In this document: positions 1 through 5,887 of the stretch, piece after piece
Position numbering within the stretch: the first letter of the stretch is position 1
Layout of the letters: each line of letters opens with the position of its first letter
Assembly (NCBI GenBank): GCA_903922535.1
Contig: CAIXUF010000140.1
Span: 1 to 7,433 of the forward strand
Source of the DNA: Candidatus Hydrogenedentota bacterium
Lineage (GTDB): Bacteria > Hydrogenedentota > Hydrogenedentia > Hydrogenedentiales > CAITNO01
Length of the DNA: 7,433 nt
Direction: 5' to 3'
Made by a program: the position numbers and the translations under genes
The notes under the pieces: generated by a model
The model's input: the letters and a program-made list of their open reading frames with translations, nothing else
Told to the model about the DNA's origin: nothing
The model's database searches: none

Positions 1-6
1 CCGTTA

Positions 7-57
7 CCCGGGGTAGGCGTCCGGCTCCGCTTCGCTCCGCCTCCCGCCAACCCCGGG
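7..57. repeat. GC-rich imperfect inverted repeat at left edge
   Basis: CCCGGGGT (7-14) pairs with ACCCCGGG (50-57), and the adjoining AGGCG (15-19) pairs with CGCCT (38-42), leaving a 7-base bulge on the 3' side and a loop of about 18 bases. The total is 13 base pairs. No T-run follows, so it is not a classical rho-independent terminator. It could be a transcript-end hairpin of a gene to the left of the window or a repetitive extragenic palindrome. Confidence 0.45.
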
Positions 58-367
58 CTTTGCTCCGTATCCCCGTTGGGGAACAGACAGACCGGCCATT
101 CCTGGACTGTCAAGGCAGACAGGCGGGTACTTTCGCCCTACATCACGAGTGCCCTCGAACAAGGGCATTTCAACGCCGAAATTATGGACTTGGTTGAGCG
201 AAGCGCATAGCCCCATCGGGGGATTGGCCTCCGGAAAGAAAGCCGCTCGGGAGATTGGCGCACCCAGGATAGCATTCCCGTCGGGAGCGGGGCACGCCCC
301 CTTGGGGGTTGGGAGGCCCGCCGTTTGTCCGATGATTGGAGCCGAAAAGGTGTCCGTTCCAAAAGTT

Positions 368-399
368 CCCCTGTTTCGAGTATGATTTAGGAAACGGGG
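368..399. promoter_or_regulatory. Inverted repeat flanking a candidate -10 box of the FHA operon
   Basis: CCCCtGTTTC (368-377) and GAAACGGGG (391-399) are complementary over 9 base pairs with one bulged T at 372. The 13-base centre contains TATGAT (381-386), which matches the sigma70 -10 consensus at five of six positions. A weak -35 candidate, TTCCAA, lies at 357-362 with an 18-base spacer. Transcription would start near 392, giving a leader of about 30 bases before the ATG at 424. The symmetry around the -10 box would suit an operator; alternatively it is an RNA hairpin. No binding protein can be named. Confidence 0.45.
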
Positions 400-423
400 T
401 AATATGCCCCGGCGGGAGCGACC

Positions 424-954
424 ATGCGGTATGTGAAGACCTGCCCGCGTTGCGGGCACCTGAACGATGAAGAGGCGGACGTTTGCCCGCAGGATGGGGA
501 ATTCCTCGGGATGGTCCCTGCGGTTCCCGCGCCGGATCGTCCGCCGGAGAAAGTCCTTCCCCCGTTCGTAAACGACATTGATTCGGCATCGTCTCCACAG
601 ACCGATTCCCCCGCCGCGCCCAAGTCGGATCCAGTGTTTTACCTCGACTGCGAGGGGGGCGGCCAATGCCACGCCATACGGCCCGGATGCACCGTGGGCC
701 AGGCGCACGCGTCCGGCACCGCCGAGGCGCAGTTGTCGGGCATTCCTGGCGTTCAGTACGTGCATCGCAAACATTGCCGTTTTGAGCACGAGGACGGCAT
801 CTGGTACCTGTGCCCGCTGCCGCAGACCGACTACACGAACCCAACGACCATTAACGGCCGCGCCGTCGCACCGGGCGAGCGGGCCGCCGTGCGCAACGGG
901 GACCGCATCGCCCTGGCGGGCGTGCGTCTGACAGTGAGGGTGCTTCAGCCATGA
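424..954 (+). CDS. Cys-knuckle + FHA domain protein
   Basis: This 176-residue cytoplasmic protein probably acts as the phosphopeptide-recognition or scaffold partner of the kinase encoded two genes downstream. The N-terminus carries a zinc-ribbon-like knuckle (C7, C10, C21), where the expected fourth Cys is Asp (CPQDG, residues 21-25), a variant I associate with bacterial kinase-linked ribbons. A Pro/Ser-rich linker of about residues 30-70 follows. The FHA domain covers about 71-174: TVGQ at 90-93, VHRKH at 113-117, TING at 142-145, and NGDRIALAG near 158-166. Two positions that usually contact phosphothreonine are altered: the Arg of GR is Gln93 and the Ser of SxxH is His114. The family assignment is firm; phosphothreonine binding is uncertain. 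The start is ATG 424 with GGGAG five bases upstream. The stop overlaps the next start as ATGA. Confidence 0.9.
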   Translation: MRYVKTCPRCGHLNDEEADVCPQDGEFLGMVPAVPAPDRPPEKVLPPFVNDIDSASSPQTDSPAAPKSDPVFYLDCEGGGQCHAIRPGCTVGQAHASGTAEAQLSGIPGVQYVHRKHCRFEHEDGIWYLCPLPQTDYTNPTTINGRAVAPGERAAVRNGDRIALAGVRLTVRVLQP

Positions 955-1535
955 TGCAGCTTGTTCTTCACGGCCAAACGGAAACGGGGCCTGTCCGGGG
1001 GGACAATGAGGATGTAATCCTTGTCGGACGCGAGATACAGAATGCAGGCGGGACCGGGTTGCGCGTGTTCGAAGACGATGGAGGCCTGCTGCGCGACGGC
1101 ATTCTTGCGGTCGTTGCGGACGGCATGGGCGGCCACGCCGCAGGCGCGACGGCCGCCCGCATGACCCTTGAAACGATGGATGAAGTGTTTCACCAATCCG
1201 AAAAAAACGGGGATCTGCGCATGCTGGTCAATGTGCTGTGCAGCGCCGCCAACCGCGCAAACCGGATTGTGACCAGGGTCGGCGCGAGCAGGTCCGGGTG
1301 CGAAGGGATGGGCTGCACGCTGGCGGGGGTGGCGCTGATGGGCAGGGAATACGTGGTCTTCCATGCGGGTGACAGCCGCGTGTACCGGTTTCGCCATGGC
1401 GCGCTGCGCCCGCTGACGGAGGATGACACCGTGGTGGCCCTGGCCGTGCGCAACGGACGCATGACGCCGCAGGAGGCGGAGAACAGCCCCGCGAGGCACT
1501 TATGTGACCAACGCCACGGGAATGCCGTCCTTTGA
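951..1535 (+). CDS. PP2C-type Ser/Thr phosphatase, N-terminal part (frameshifted)
   Basis: PP2C (PPM) phosphatases are metal-dependent enzymes that remove phosphate from Ser/Thr, here presumably reversing the downstream kinase. This part has the family motifs in order: RGDNED (16-21), ADGMGGH (56-62, metal-binding Asp57), GCTLAGV (121-127) and HAGDSRVYR (138-146). The reading frame then leaves the family at residue 183 and ends at TGA 1533-1535 after 11 unrelated residues. The rest of the domain continues in the +1 frame from 1501 (next entry). Removing one T from the CTTA at 1499-1502 would give a continuous protein of about 273 residues, normal for this family, reading ARHYVTNATG at the join. 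The start overlaps the FHA stop (ATGA), so the two are probably translationally coupled; a second ATG follows at 954. It could be a sequencing error, a recent mutation or, less likely, a recoding site. Confidence 0.88.
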   Translation: MMQLVLHGQTETGPVRGDNEDVILVGREIQNAGGTGLRVFEDDGGLLRDGILAVVADGMGGHAAGATAARMTLETMDEVFHQSEKNGDLRMLVNVLCSAANRANRIVTRVGASRSGCEGMGCTLAGVALMGREYVVFHAGDSRVYRFRHGALRPLTEDDTVVALAVRNGRMTPQEAENSPARHLCDQRHGNAVL

Positions 1536-1773
1536 ACTGCACACGGCCGTCCCGAAGTCACTGCTGCCGCACGACACGCTCATGATCTGCTCGGACGGTC
1601 TGCACGGGTTGATCGGTTTCGAGGCGCTGGAGCAACTGCTGTCGGAGGGGGGCACGGTGGAGGAACGTTGTGCGGCGCTGGTGGCGGAGGCGGTGCGCCG
1701 CGGCGGGCATGACAATATCTCCGTCATCTTGATTGACGCGGAAGAAGAGGAGGCCCCGGTGCCTCATGGATGA
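1504..1773 (+). CDS. PP2C-type Ser/Thr phosphatase, C-terminal part (frameshifted)
   Basis: This is the second part of the PP2C domain, open in frame from 1501, where the codons read Tyr-Val-Thr-Asn; GTG 1504 is only the first formal start codon. It holds the remaining family motifs: LLPHDTLMICSDGLHGLI, whose SDG carries a metal-binding Asp, and GGHDNISVILI, whose HDN carries the last metal-binding Asp. The acidic end (DAEEEEAPVPHG) closes a normal-length domain. On its own it lacks RGDNED and ADGMGGH and cannot be an active phosphatase. Both halves keep good codon structure and all motifs, so the break is either very recent or an error in the sequence. The TGA at 1771-1773 overlaps the kinase start at 1766. 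Confidence 0.8.
   Translation: MTNATGMPSFELHTAVPKSLLPHDTLMICSDGLHGLIGFEALEQLLSEGGTVEERCAALVAEAVRRGGHDNISVILIDAEEEEAPVPHG
1748..1753 (+). promoter_or_regulatory. Shine-Dalgarno AGGAGG that decides the kinase start
   Basis: AGGAGG lies 12 bases before ATG 1766, inside the end of the phosphatase gene. The frame is also open from a TTG at 1733, but that TTG has no ribosome binding site and would add a basic peptide (TRKKRRPRC) that is merely the out-of-frame reading of this SD region. ATG 1766 is therefore preferred. The spacer is somewhat long, so coupling to termination at 1773 may help initiation. Confidence 0.6.
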
Positions 1774-4303
1774 GTTTCGGCCTCCAGAGGAATCCGAACC
1801 CCGTGCAACGGAGCGGTTTTCGGAAGATGCCGGGGCGGAGCGCGCCACGGCACGTTTCGACGGCGGCCGCGCCACCGCCCGCTTTGACGCCGACGGCGCG
1901 GAGAGTGCCGTCGTGTCGAGGCCGGGGCGGCTCGCGCCCGGCGAGCGCATTGACGGACGCTATCTTATTGATGCCGGTCCCATCGGCCGGCCCACCGGCG
2001 AGGCCGAGGTCTACCGCTGCACCGACGACGTCACCGGCGAGACGGTGGCGCTCAAGGTGTATTACGACAAGATTGTCCCCAAGGAGGAGATTCTCCGCAG
2101 TCTGCTCGCCATGCGCCATCCCGACGTGGTGGGCCTGCGCGCCGTGGGGGTCTGGTCGGACCGTTGCTACGAGGTGATGGACTTTTGCGCCGGAGGCAGC
2201 CTTGCCGAGCACATGCCCTTCACCGAGGCCGACCTGCGCAACCATCTGCGCGAGATTGCCCGGGGCCTGCGCTATCTGCACGACGCGGGCATCGTCCACC
2301 GGGACATCAAGCCGAACAATCTCTTCTTCCGCGACCAGGCATGCACCAACCTGGTGATCGGCGACTTTGGCGTCAGTTCCATGCTGGAGGCGCCCGGACG
2401 CGTCCGGCGCACGGGCACGGCGGCCTTCTTCACGCTCGACTATGCCGCGCCCGAACTCATTGACGGCAAGGAAGTCGGCCCCAAAACCGACTATTACGCG
2501 CTTGGCATCACGCTGCTGCATCTGCTCGCGGGCCGTTCACCTTTTGACGGCATGGACAAGAACACCATCCTCGGCTGCCATTTCCGCGGAAACGTGCCGC
2601 GCAACGCGGGCATGTCGCCCCGATTTGCCACGCTGATGAAGGGGCTGCTGCGCATTGAGCCCGAACGGCGCTGGGGCCAGCGGCAATTGGCCGCCTGGCT
2701 GCGCGGCGAGCCGATATTCACCGACGACGGGGTGCCCGACCGCGATGACCTGCCCGTGGGGCGCAAAGTGCCCTACCGGAGCCTGCCGGAAATTACCAAT
2801 CCCCGCGAAATGGCGCGGCGGCTCAAGGATTTCGATGTGGGCCGCGATCTCCTGCGCGGTTTTGTGTCCCAGTGGCTGATGTTCTTCGACACCGCGCTGG
2901 GCAAGCGCGTGGCTGATCTCGAGGAGGAGTTCTCCGAGAACATTGAACTGGGCGTGTTCAAGCTGCGCTACCTCCTCGACCCCGCGCAGCCGCTGGAAAT
3001 CGGCGACCTGCAAATCACCAATGTCGAAGATCTGGCGACCATGCTTGACCGGACCATAATCCCCTGCCGCGCCGACATGGAGAAGGCGCTGTTGAGCGGC
3101 TGCATCGAGGTGTGGGTGGCGGCCATGGGGGACGAGTCGGGCGAGGCGCGGCTGCTGGCCAGGCGCATAGAGGAAATGCGCAGGCGGGTCAAAGACCCGG
3201 ACATGGCCCTGTTCGCGCTGATGCACACCCTGGATCCCTCGCGGCCGCTGGTGCTCGGGCCTGAACGGGTGCTCGTGCCCGCCGATTTGCCCGGTGCCGT
3301 CGAGCGGCGTCCGGAACTTGCCGCGCGGGTCGCCTCATGGCTGTTCGGCGGACGGTTGATCGAGTGGATGCACGCGGCCTATCCCGACCGGCTGGACGAT
3401 ATCGCCTTCTTGGACTGGTGCGCGCGCACCTACACCCGGGCCGATCCCGATCAGGCCGTGTTTGCGCTGCGTTGCCGTTTCGATCCCGAGACGCCCTTCC
3501 GCCTGGGGCTGTCCACGGCGCGCTCGCCCAAGGAACTGGCCGCGGCCATCGCGCGCACTCCTGTCGCCTTCGAGGAGGGCACGCGCTTTCTCACACGCGG
3601 CTGGCTGCGCACCTGGCTGACCCTGACCGGGCGCATGAAGGACCCGATTGCCTTTGACGAGGTGGTGAATGACCCCGTCTCCTCCTGGCCCCGCAAGATG
3701 GAGGCCGTGCTGCATGTGCTTGACCCCGACCTCGGCGGGCCGGCTGTTCTGGCCGATGTCGCCGAGATTGACGGGGGGACGGTGAGCACCGAAGAAGCAA
3801 AGACCATTGAATTCACCGTGTTCAACGGGGGGCGCGGGCATCTTTCGGGAACCATCTCTTTGGATTCCGACTCCTTGGGAATATCCATGCCCGAGCGTCC
3901 CTTCGAGGGCGGGCCGGAGACGATCAAGCTCCACTTGGCGGGTCGCGGGCTGGACCCCGGCTCCAAACAGGTGGGGCACATCGTCGTCAACAGCAACGGC
4001 GGCCGGCTGGTCATCCCCGTCTGGTTTGAGGTCGTGCGGCCCGGATGGGCCATCCTGGGCCGTTGCGCCAGGACAGGCGCGGTGGCGGCCGTCTGCGCCG
4101 CCGGATTGCGGATGCTTCTTCAACTCATCGACCCCAGGCATGCTCCCGGACTTATCGACTTTCCCAACCGTTTTTCGATGGCCAACTATGCCGGGCGGGA
4201 ACTCTATGGCCCGATAGCCATGCTGCTGCTGGTGATAGCGGGAGGAACCATCTATTTCCTTGTGGAGATGTATCGGAGGAGCCGTGACGACGACTGGGAC
4301 TGA
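1766..4303 (+). CDS. Hanks-type Ser/Thr kinase with repeats, Ig-like domain and membrane hairpin
   Basis: This 845-residue membrane-anchored protein kinase transfers phosphate from ATP to Ser/Thr of partner proteins; the FHA protein and the SUMF1-fold protein are the obvious candidates. A low-complexity N-terminus (about 1-60) has a repeated RATARFD-like motif. The kinase domain spans about 62-314: a loose glycine loop near 70-82, VALK with Lys97, HRDIKPNN at 178-185, DFG at 200-202 and APE at 228-230, so it should be active. Residues about 334-670 hold roughly four ~83-residue repeats (separate entry). An Ig/BACON-like domain lies at about 670-755. Two hydrophobic segments follow, about 761-788 (weak) and 814-834 (strong), with a basic tail. 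A two-helix hairpin keeps both ends in the cytoplasm and fits the positive-inside rule, which places the Ig-like domain in the cytoplasm, unusual for such folds. It overlaps the phosphatase by 8 bases. Confidence 0.93.
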   Translation: MDEFRPPEESEPRATERFSEDAGAERATARFDGGRATARFDADGAESAVVSRPGRLAPGERIDGRYLIDAGPIGRPTGEAEVYRCTDDVTGETVALKVYYDKIVPKEEILRSLLAMRHPDVVGLRAVGVWSDRCYEVMDFCAGGSLAEHMPFTEADLRNHLREIARGLRYLHDAGIVHRDIKPNNLFFRDQACTNLVIGDFGVSSMLEAPGRVRRTGTAAFFTLDYAAPELIDGKEVGPKTDYYALGITLLHLLAGRSPFDGMDKNTILGCHFRGNVPRNAGMSPRFATLMKGLLRIEPERRWGQRQLAAWLRGEPIFTDDGVPDRDDLPVGRKVPYRSLPEITNPREMARRLKDFDVGRDLLRGFVSQWLMFFDTALGKRVADLEEEFSENIELGVFKLRYLLDPAQPLEIGDLQITNVEDLATMLDRTIIPCRADMEKALLSGCIEVWVAAMGDESGEARLLARRIEEMRRRVKDPDMALFALMHTLDPSRPLVLGPERVLVPADLPGAVERRPELAARVASWLFGGRLIEWMHAAYPDRLDDIAFLDWCARTYTRADPDQAVFALRCRFDPETPFRLGLSTARSPKELAAAIARTPVAFEEGTRFLTRGWLRTWLTLTGRMKDPIAFDEVVNDPVSSWPRKMEAVLHVLDPDLGGPAVLADVAEIDGGTVSTEEAKTIEFTVFNGGRGHLSGTISLDSDSLGISMPERPFEGGPETIKLHLAGRGLDPGSKQVGHIVVNSNGGRLVIPVWFEVVRPGWAILGRCARTGAVAAVCAAGLRMLLQLIDPRHAPGLIDFPNRFSMANYAGRELYGPIAMLLLVIAGGTIYFLVEMYRRSRDDDWD
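2765..3740 (+). repeat. About four ~83-residue protein repeats inside the kinase
   Basis: After the kinase domain the protein shows a regular pattern, using ATG 1766 as residue 1. A (hydrophobic)-D-P motif recurs with Asp at 405, 490, 573 and 653 (LLDPAQPLEIG, TLDPSRPLVLG, RFDPETPFRLG, VLDPDLGGP). A Gly-x-x-x-x-Trp type motif recurs with Trp at 370, 450, 534 and 617 (RGFVSQW, SGCIEVW, GGRLIEW, RGWLRTW). Spacings are 80-85 residues in both series. The consensus is roughly: a helix ending in a Leu/Phe-rich LDPxxPLxLG turn, a P-x-E-L-A helix, then LxxGxxxxW. I do not recognise a named family. The DNA itself is not repeated, so the copies are old. Confidence 0.65.
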
Positions 4304-4321
4304 GACAAGGGTGGAAACGCC

Positions 4322-5368
4322 ATGAATGATCGCGCCCGCCTGGTGGTGGTGATTACCGTGCCGCTGCTGGCGTTGCTGCTCTATGTCTTGCTGTCGGTGC
4401 TGTTCACCGCGGAAAGCATGCTCTGGGCGGCGGGCACTTTCCTCGCCTCGCTGGACCGGGTGTTCGGCATTCTGGTATTTCTCCCGCCATGGGTGTCATG
4501 GGCGGTGCTCTTTTTCTTCTTGGCGGCCGGGGCCCGGTTCCTCCTTTGGGAAAACCAAAAGGTGAGTGAGGGACAGCGCGTGGCTGTGGTGGTCACCGTA
4601 CTGGTGCTGCTCCTGCTTGCGGGGGGCGTCCCCATGCTCCTGGGCGCGGGCAGCACAGAAAAAGGCGCATGGTGGCGTCCGGACACGCATCGTGCGGCGG
4701 GCACAGAGCGCGTCTTCAACGACGTTTCTTTCGTATGGGTTCCGGCTGGACATTATATGATGGGGAGTCCGATAACGGAGCCTGGACGTAATCGGGACGA
4801 GGGCCAGCAAGAAGTCAGCTTTCCCCGTGGATTCTGGGTCAGTCGCTGCGAGATTACAGTCAGCCAATATAACAAAGTCATGGGCAGTTCCCCGAAAGGC
4901 ATACTTGCCGCTTTTGACAGTCCAGAACTGCCCGCCACGGGAGTTTCTTACGAGGAAGCCGTCAGTCTCACGCGAAAGCTGACAGAGAAAGGCAATGGGA
5001 CTTATCGTCTGCCCCGGGAGAGCGAGTGGGAATATGCCTGTCGGGCTGGAACCGCCACGCCGTGGTCTTTTAGTGGGGAGGCGGACCAACTGTCCGAATA
5101 CGCATGGTATAATGGGGACAGCAAACAGGGACCCCACCCGGTAGGAACCCGCAAGGCCAACCCTTGGACTATTTATGACATGCACGGAAATGCCGCCGAA
5201 TGGTGTCTGGACTCGGGAGAACCCGGAAAGGAAGCCGTTCACCGCTATCGGGGCGGCAATTGGGAGGCTGACGCGCTCCAGTGCCGCTCGGCGGCGCGGG
5301 GCATTTTTCTGTCCAGCCAGACCCATTCCCTCCAGTTCATGGGCCTGCGGGTGCTTCGGGAACCGTAG
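4322..5368 (+). CDS. Three-helix membrane protein with SUMF1/FGE-fold domain
   Basis: This protein of 348 residues has three predicted membrane helices at about 7-28, 48-75 and 87-110. The basic loop between the second and third (RFLLWENQKVSEGQR) places the N-terminus inside and the large C-terminal domain outside. Residues about 131-346 form an SUMF1 (formylglycine-generating-enzyme-like) domain: FVWVPAGHYMMGSP (137-150), FWVSRCEITVSQYNKVMG (171-188), YRLPRESEWEYACRAGT (228-244), YDMHGNAAEWC (285-295), RYRGGNW (308-314) and CRSAARG (321-327). True formylglycine-generating enzymes have two Cys shortly after RGGS; here the first position is Ala317 and only Cys321 remains, and the usual final GFRC is GLRV. 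It is therefore more likely a binding or regulatory domain than an enzyme. It lies 18 bases after the kinase, clearly in the same operon, and may be a sensor or substrate partner. Third-position GC falls to about half in the SUMF1 part. Confidence 0.9.
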   Translation: MNDRARLVVVITVPLLALLLYVLLSVLFTAESMLWAAGTFLASLDRVFGILVFLPPWVSWAVLFFFLAAGARFLLWENQKVSEGQRVAVVVTVLVLLLLAGGVPMLLGAGSTEKGAWWRPDTHRAAGTERVFNDVSFVWVPAGHYMMGSPITEPGRNRDEGQQEVSFPRGFWVSRCEITVSQYNKVMGSSPKGILAAFDSPELPATGVSYEEAVSLTRKLTEKGNGTYRLPRESEWEYACRAGTATPWSFSGEADQLSEYAWYNGDSKQGPHPVGTRKANPWTIYDMHGNAAEWCLDSGEPGKEAVHRYRGGNWEADALQCRSAARGIFLSSQTHSLQFMGLRVLREP

Positions 5369-5397
5369 CAAATCGGGCCTCTAGGGTGAATAAACCC

Positions 5398-5426
5398 TTG
5401 ACACTGTGCACATTTTGGGGTAATCT
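5398..5426 (+). promoter_or_regulatory. Sigma70-like promoter of the second gene group
   Basis: An exact TTGACA -35 box (5398-5403) is followed by a 17-base spacer and TAATCT (5421-5426), which matches the -10 consensus at three of six positions. It sits at the start of the most AT-rich stretch of the window, just after the SUMF1-fold gene. Transcription would start near 5433, leaving a leader of about 450 bases before the LRR lipoprotein unless the small ORF at 5490-5693 is the first gene. The -35 box overlaps the 3' arm of the AGGGT/ACCCT hairpin by one base. Confidence 0.45.
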
Positions 5427-5489
5427 ATTTACAAATATGCAGTTAATGTTCGTTTTCAAACTTGGGCTGCATGCCCTGCGGAGGTCCAT

Positions 5490-5693
5490 GTGGTGAAACA
5501 TATAAGGTCAATGTGCCGACAGAACGTCGTCACGGCGAACGACTATCAGGATTTCATTTGTCGGTTTGCAGAGTTGTTCAACACGCTGCTGCACTTCTTC
5601 GGCGGTTCGGCGCCGGTGACGCTGTGGATATCCTCCAAGTGCGCGATTCCGACCTCGAATACCGGCGGAACAACCACTTCGACGGGAGCCTGA
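5490..5693 (+). CDS. Hypothetical small ORF, doubtful
   Basis: A possible 66-67 residue protein starts at GTG 5490 or GTG 5493, with GGAGG at 5480-5484 well placed upstream (5 or 8 bases) and the TTGACA promoter about 90 bases before it. ATG 5511 is a further in-frame start. By my count about 72% of third codon positions are G or C, mildly supportive of coding. The middle (DYQDFICRFAELFNTLLHFF) could form an amphipathic or hydrophobic helix; the end is Thr/Ser-rich and looks random. No family is recognised. A second + frame (5462-5857) is open across the same region, which weakens the case. It could be a leader peptide, a remnant of a decayed gene, or chance. Confidence 0.3.
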   Translation: MVKHIRSMCRQNVVTANDYQDFICRFAELFNTLLHFFGGSAPVTLWISSKCAIPTSNTGGTTTSTGA

Positions 5694-5859
5694 TCCCGGA
5701 ATTCGTCGGTACAGGCTGGTGCGTGGTGTATATTGTGATCTCGCGCCGGACGCCTTGCATTCGGCGCGGGGTGTTGGACAGTCAATGTTTGCGGGCGGGC
5801 GGGGCTTTTGGCTTCCCGTCCGTGTGGCGGTGTGGAGTTCTTGCCCTGTTGGGCTGATG

Positions 5860-5872
5860 CGGCTTGGAGCCG
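5860..5872 (+). other. Small hairpin just before the LRR gene ribosome binding site
   Basis: CGGCT (5860-5864) and AGCCG (5868-5872) form a perfect 5-base-pair stem with a 3-base loop, ending two bases before the Shine-Dalgarno AAAGGGA (5875-5881). It may keep the ribosome site exposed or may be chance. The TTG at 5864, which formally extends the LRR frame, lies inside this stem and is an unlikely start. Confidence 0.3.
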
Positions 5873-5887
5873 ATAAAGGGACAGTCT

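Larger units (their letters stand above)
1..423. other. Upstream non-coding region with small palindromes
   Basis: No convincing gene is seen here. Open frames exist on both strands, but they have no recognisable domain and no good ribosome binding site, and the longest one (minus strand) runs on through the FHA gene as a shadow. The stretch carries a GC-rich imperfect hairpin at 7-57 and several compact palindromes with C-run and G-run arms: CCCCGTTGGGG at 71-81, CCCCATCGGGG at 211-221, TCCCGTCGGGA at 276-286 and CCCCCTTGGGGG at 297-308. This looks like intergenic or dispersed-repeat DNA rather than a decayed gene, but that is inference from one copy. Confidence 0.55.
5369..5887. other. Long intergenic region between the two gene groups
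   Basis: The gap of 519 bases is partly AT-rich (5390-5460) and contrasts with its neighbours. It contains a short AGGGT/ACCCT hairpin (5383-5398), a sigma70-like promoter (5398-5426), one weak small ORF (5490-5693) and a short hairpin just before the next ribosome binding site. A 12-base near-direct repeat, GGACAGTCAATG at 5776-5787 and GGACAGTCTATG at 5879-5890, is also present; the second copy includes the start codon of the LRR gene. No RNA gene fold is recognised. Confidence 0.6.

Noticed and set aside
4..789. 261-residue minus-strand open frame that could be an upstream divergent gene
   Set aside because: It continues through the FHA gene in antisense and shows no recognisable motif, so it is not supported in 1-423 either.
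1490..1540. Programmed ribosomal frameshift in the phosphatase
   Set aside because: No recognisable slippery heptamer, strong SD-like stimulator or stop codon at the shift point; a plain one-base insertion is simpler.
1724..2521. 265-residue minus-strand open frame
   Set aside because: It is antisense to the catalytic core of the kinase; the kinase motifs on the + strand are decisive.
3335..4141. 268-residue minus-strand open frame
   Set aside because: It is antisense to the kinase repeat region and explained by high third-position GC.
424..4303. Type VI secretion threonine-phosphorylation locus
   Set aside because: FHA, PP2C and kinase fit, but no structural secretion genes are visible and the neighbours are a SUMF1 protein and lipoproteins.
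4322..5368. Active formylglycine-generating enzyme for sulfatases
   Set aside because: One of the two active-site cysteines is missing and no sulfatase is in the window.
4496..5371. 291-residue minus-strand open frame
   Set aside because: It is antisense to the SUMF1-fold gene, with no domain or start signal.
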